NCBI GenBank assembly: GCA_043425375.1
Contig: JBHWQC010000055.1
Location: 1-5,714, forward strand
Direction: 5' to 3'
Length of the DNA stretch: 5,714 nt
DNA from: Atopostipes sp043425375
GTDB taxonomy: Bacteria; Bacillota; Bacilli; Lactobacillales; Carnobacteriaceae_A
Both the position numbers and the translations under genes were made by a program. Of this stretch, positions 5,088 through 5,714 are shown in pieces (the first letter of the stretch is position 1; the number at the start of each line of letters is the position of its first letter). The notes below the pieces were generated by a model. It was not told where the DNA came from, did no database searches, and was given only the letters and a program-made list of their open reading frames with translations.

Positions 5088-5672
5088 ATGAAAAAACTGC
5101 AATTTTCAGACCTAATGCACCAGCAACTCATCGATATCCGTTCGCAACATGAGTATCAAAAAGGCCATTTAGAAGGCTCGTTAAATTTAAACCCGGGGAA
5201 TTTTAAAAAGTACGCGTCTTACTATCTGGATAAAAATCAACCCCTTGTTTTTATTGTCGAAGATGAAAATCAAGAATTACTTGAAGATTTATCTGCAGCT
5301 GCAGAGGAATACGGTTTTTCTAAAAATGCAGGGTATCTTCTAGCCGGTCAATTGCCAGAAAATACCTTAAACTCCCTTCCGACCATTTCTGTAAAGGACT
5401 TTTTGGATTTAGAAGACGATTATATTTTGCTTGATGTGAGACATCCAGAGGAAATCACCCGTCCAGCGCCAGAAAAAAATTTAGTGAATCTTCCATTTGA
5501 ACAGTTAATAAATGAAACCCAGCGCTTGAACAAAGACCAGATTATTTATACGCTTTGCGGTTCAGGGAACCGAAGCACTGCAGCGGCTTCTTATCTAGCG
5601 AGTCAAGGCTTCGACTCGATCGTTATTGAAGGCGGAATGAAAGCTGTGCAAGAAAAACAAGAGAACAAGTAA
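5088..5672 (+). CDS. Tandem rhodanese-domain protein with one active-site cysteine
   Basis: A 194-residue cytoplasmic protein with two rhodanese-like domains. Residues ~5-90 form a degenerate first domain: the DIRSQHEYQKGHLEGSLNL signature is present, but the active-site position reads VFIVEDENQE and has no cysteine. Residues ~98-190 form the second domain, with LLDVRHPEE (Asp116, Arg118) and the active loop CGSGNRS (Cys157 to Ser163), matching the CxxGxRS persulfide-forming pattern. Rhodaneses carry sulfane sulfur on this cysteine and pass it to thiols; the donor and acceptor here are unknown. No signal peptide or membrane segment is seen. The start is firm: AAGGAG at 5075-5080 lies 7 bases before the ATG. 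It diverges from spx, the only plus-strand gene in the window. The 42 bases after its stop hold no clear terminator, so it may continue into a downstream operon. Confidence 0.85.
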   Translation: MKKLQFSDLMHQQLIDIRSQHEYQKGHLEGSLNLNPGNFKKYASYYLDKNQPLVFIVEDENQELLEDLSAAAEEYGFSKNAGYLLAGQLPENTLNSLPTISVKDFLDLEDDYILLDVRHPEEITRPAPEKNLVNLPFEQLINETQRLNKDQIIYTLCGSGNRSTAAASYLASQGFDSIVIEGGMKAVQEKQENK

Positions 5673-5714
5673 CGGAAGGTCGAAGAGACTAGGAAATTTT
5701 TCTGAAAATGAACT

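Noticed and set aside
4681..5102. Open frames at 4681-4866 (plus) and 4686-5102 (minus)
   Set aside because: They cross the spx promoter, leader and N-terminus. The minus one runs through the divergent intergenic region, and neither has a plausible start signal or family.
5691..5710. Possible start of a further gene (AGGA at 5691, ATG at 5708)
   Set aside because: The spacing of 13 bases is long and only two codons are visible before the window ends.

Overview
The window looks like part of the chromosome of a low-GC Gram-positive bacterium, most likely a member of the Lactobacillales (Carnobacteriaceae/Enterococcaceae-like). The grounds are the AT-rich intergenic DNA, strong AAGGAG-type ribosome binding sites, TTGACA/TATAAT-type promoters, a Spx regulator, and the style of the GloB and GntP proteins. 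No transposase, integrase, CRISPR array, rRNA or tRNA is visible. The lineage is an inference from protein style, not from a database match.

Layout, left to right. (1) 1-116, minus: the first 38 codons of an NADPH-dependent FMN reductase-like flavoprotein that runs off the left edge. (2) 231-1685, minus: a complete PLP-dependent class I/II aminotransferase with its own promoter, a leader inverted repeat and a terminator. (3) 1697-2398, minus: a complete glyoxalase II (gloB) with all seven metal ligands; its real start is 37 codons inside the longest open frame. (4) 2427-2680, minus: the decayed 3' end of an ABC exporter gene (two nonsense codons and a frameshift), next to gloB. (5) 2700-4306, minus: a complete transcription unit for a GntP-family permease (promoter, structured leader, terminator), but the coding sequence is broken by an in-frame TAG and a 1-base frameshift. 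(6) 4331-4945, minus: spx, with promoter, structured leader and terminator. (7) 4990-5672, plus: a tandem rhodanese-domain protein transcribed divergently from spx across a repeat-rich intergenic region.

How it fits together. The intact genes lean towards thiol and electrophile handling: Spx (disulfide-stress transcription factor), a rhodanese (persulfide sulfur transfer), glyoxalase II (thioester hydrolysis in methylglyoxal detoxification) and a flavin reductase. Each of the intact genes appears to have its own promoter, so this is a functional neighbourhood at most, not an operon. The middle third of the window (about 2427-4145) is a zone of gene decay: two unrelated minus-strand transport genes are dead side by side, and all three internal stops fit C-to-T changes in glutamine codons.

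I see no convincing new multi-gene system. The most informative points are the two pseudogenes, which a naive annotation would report as several short transporters and an over-long GloB, and the unexplained inverted and direct repeats in the leaders of the permease gene and spx and between spx and the rhodanese gene.
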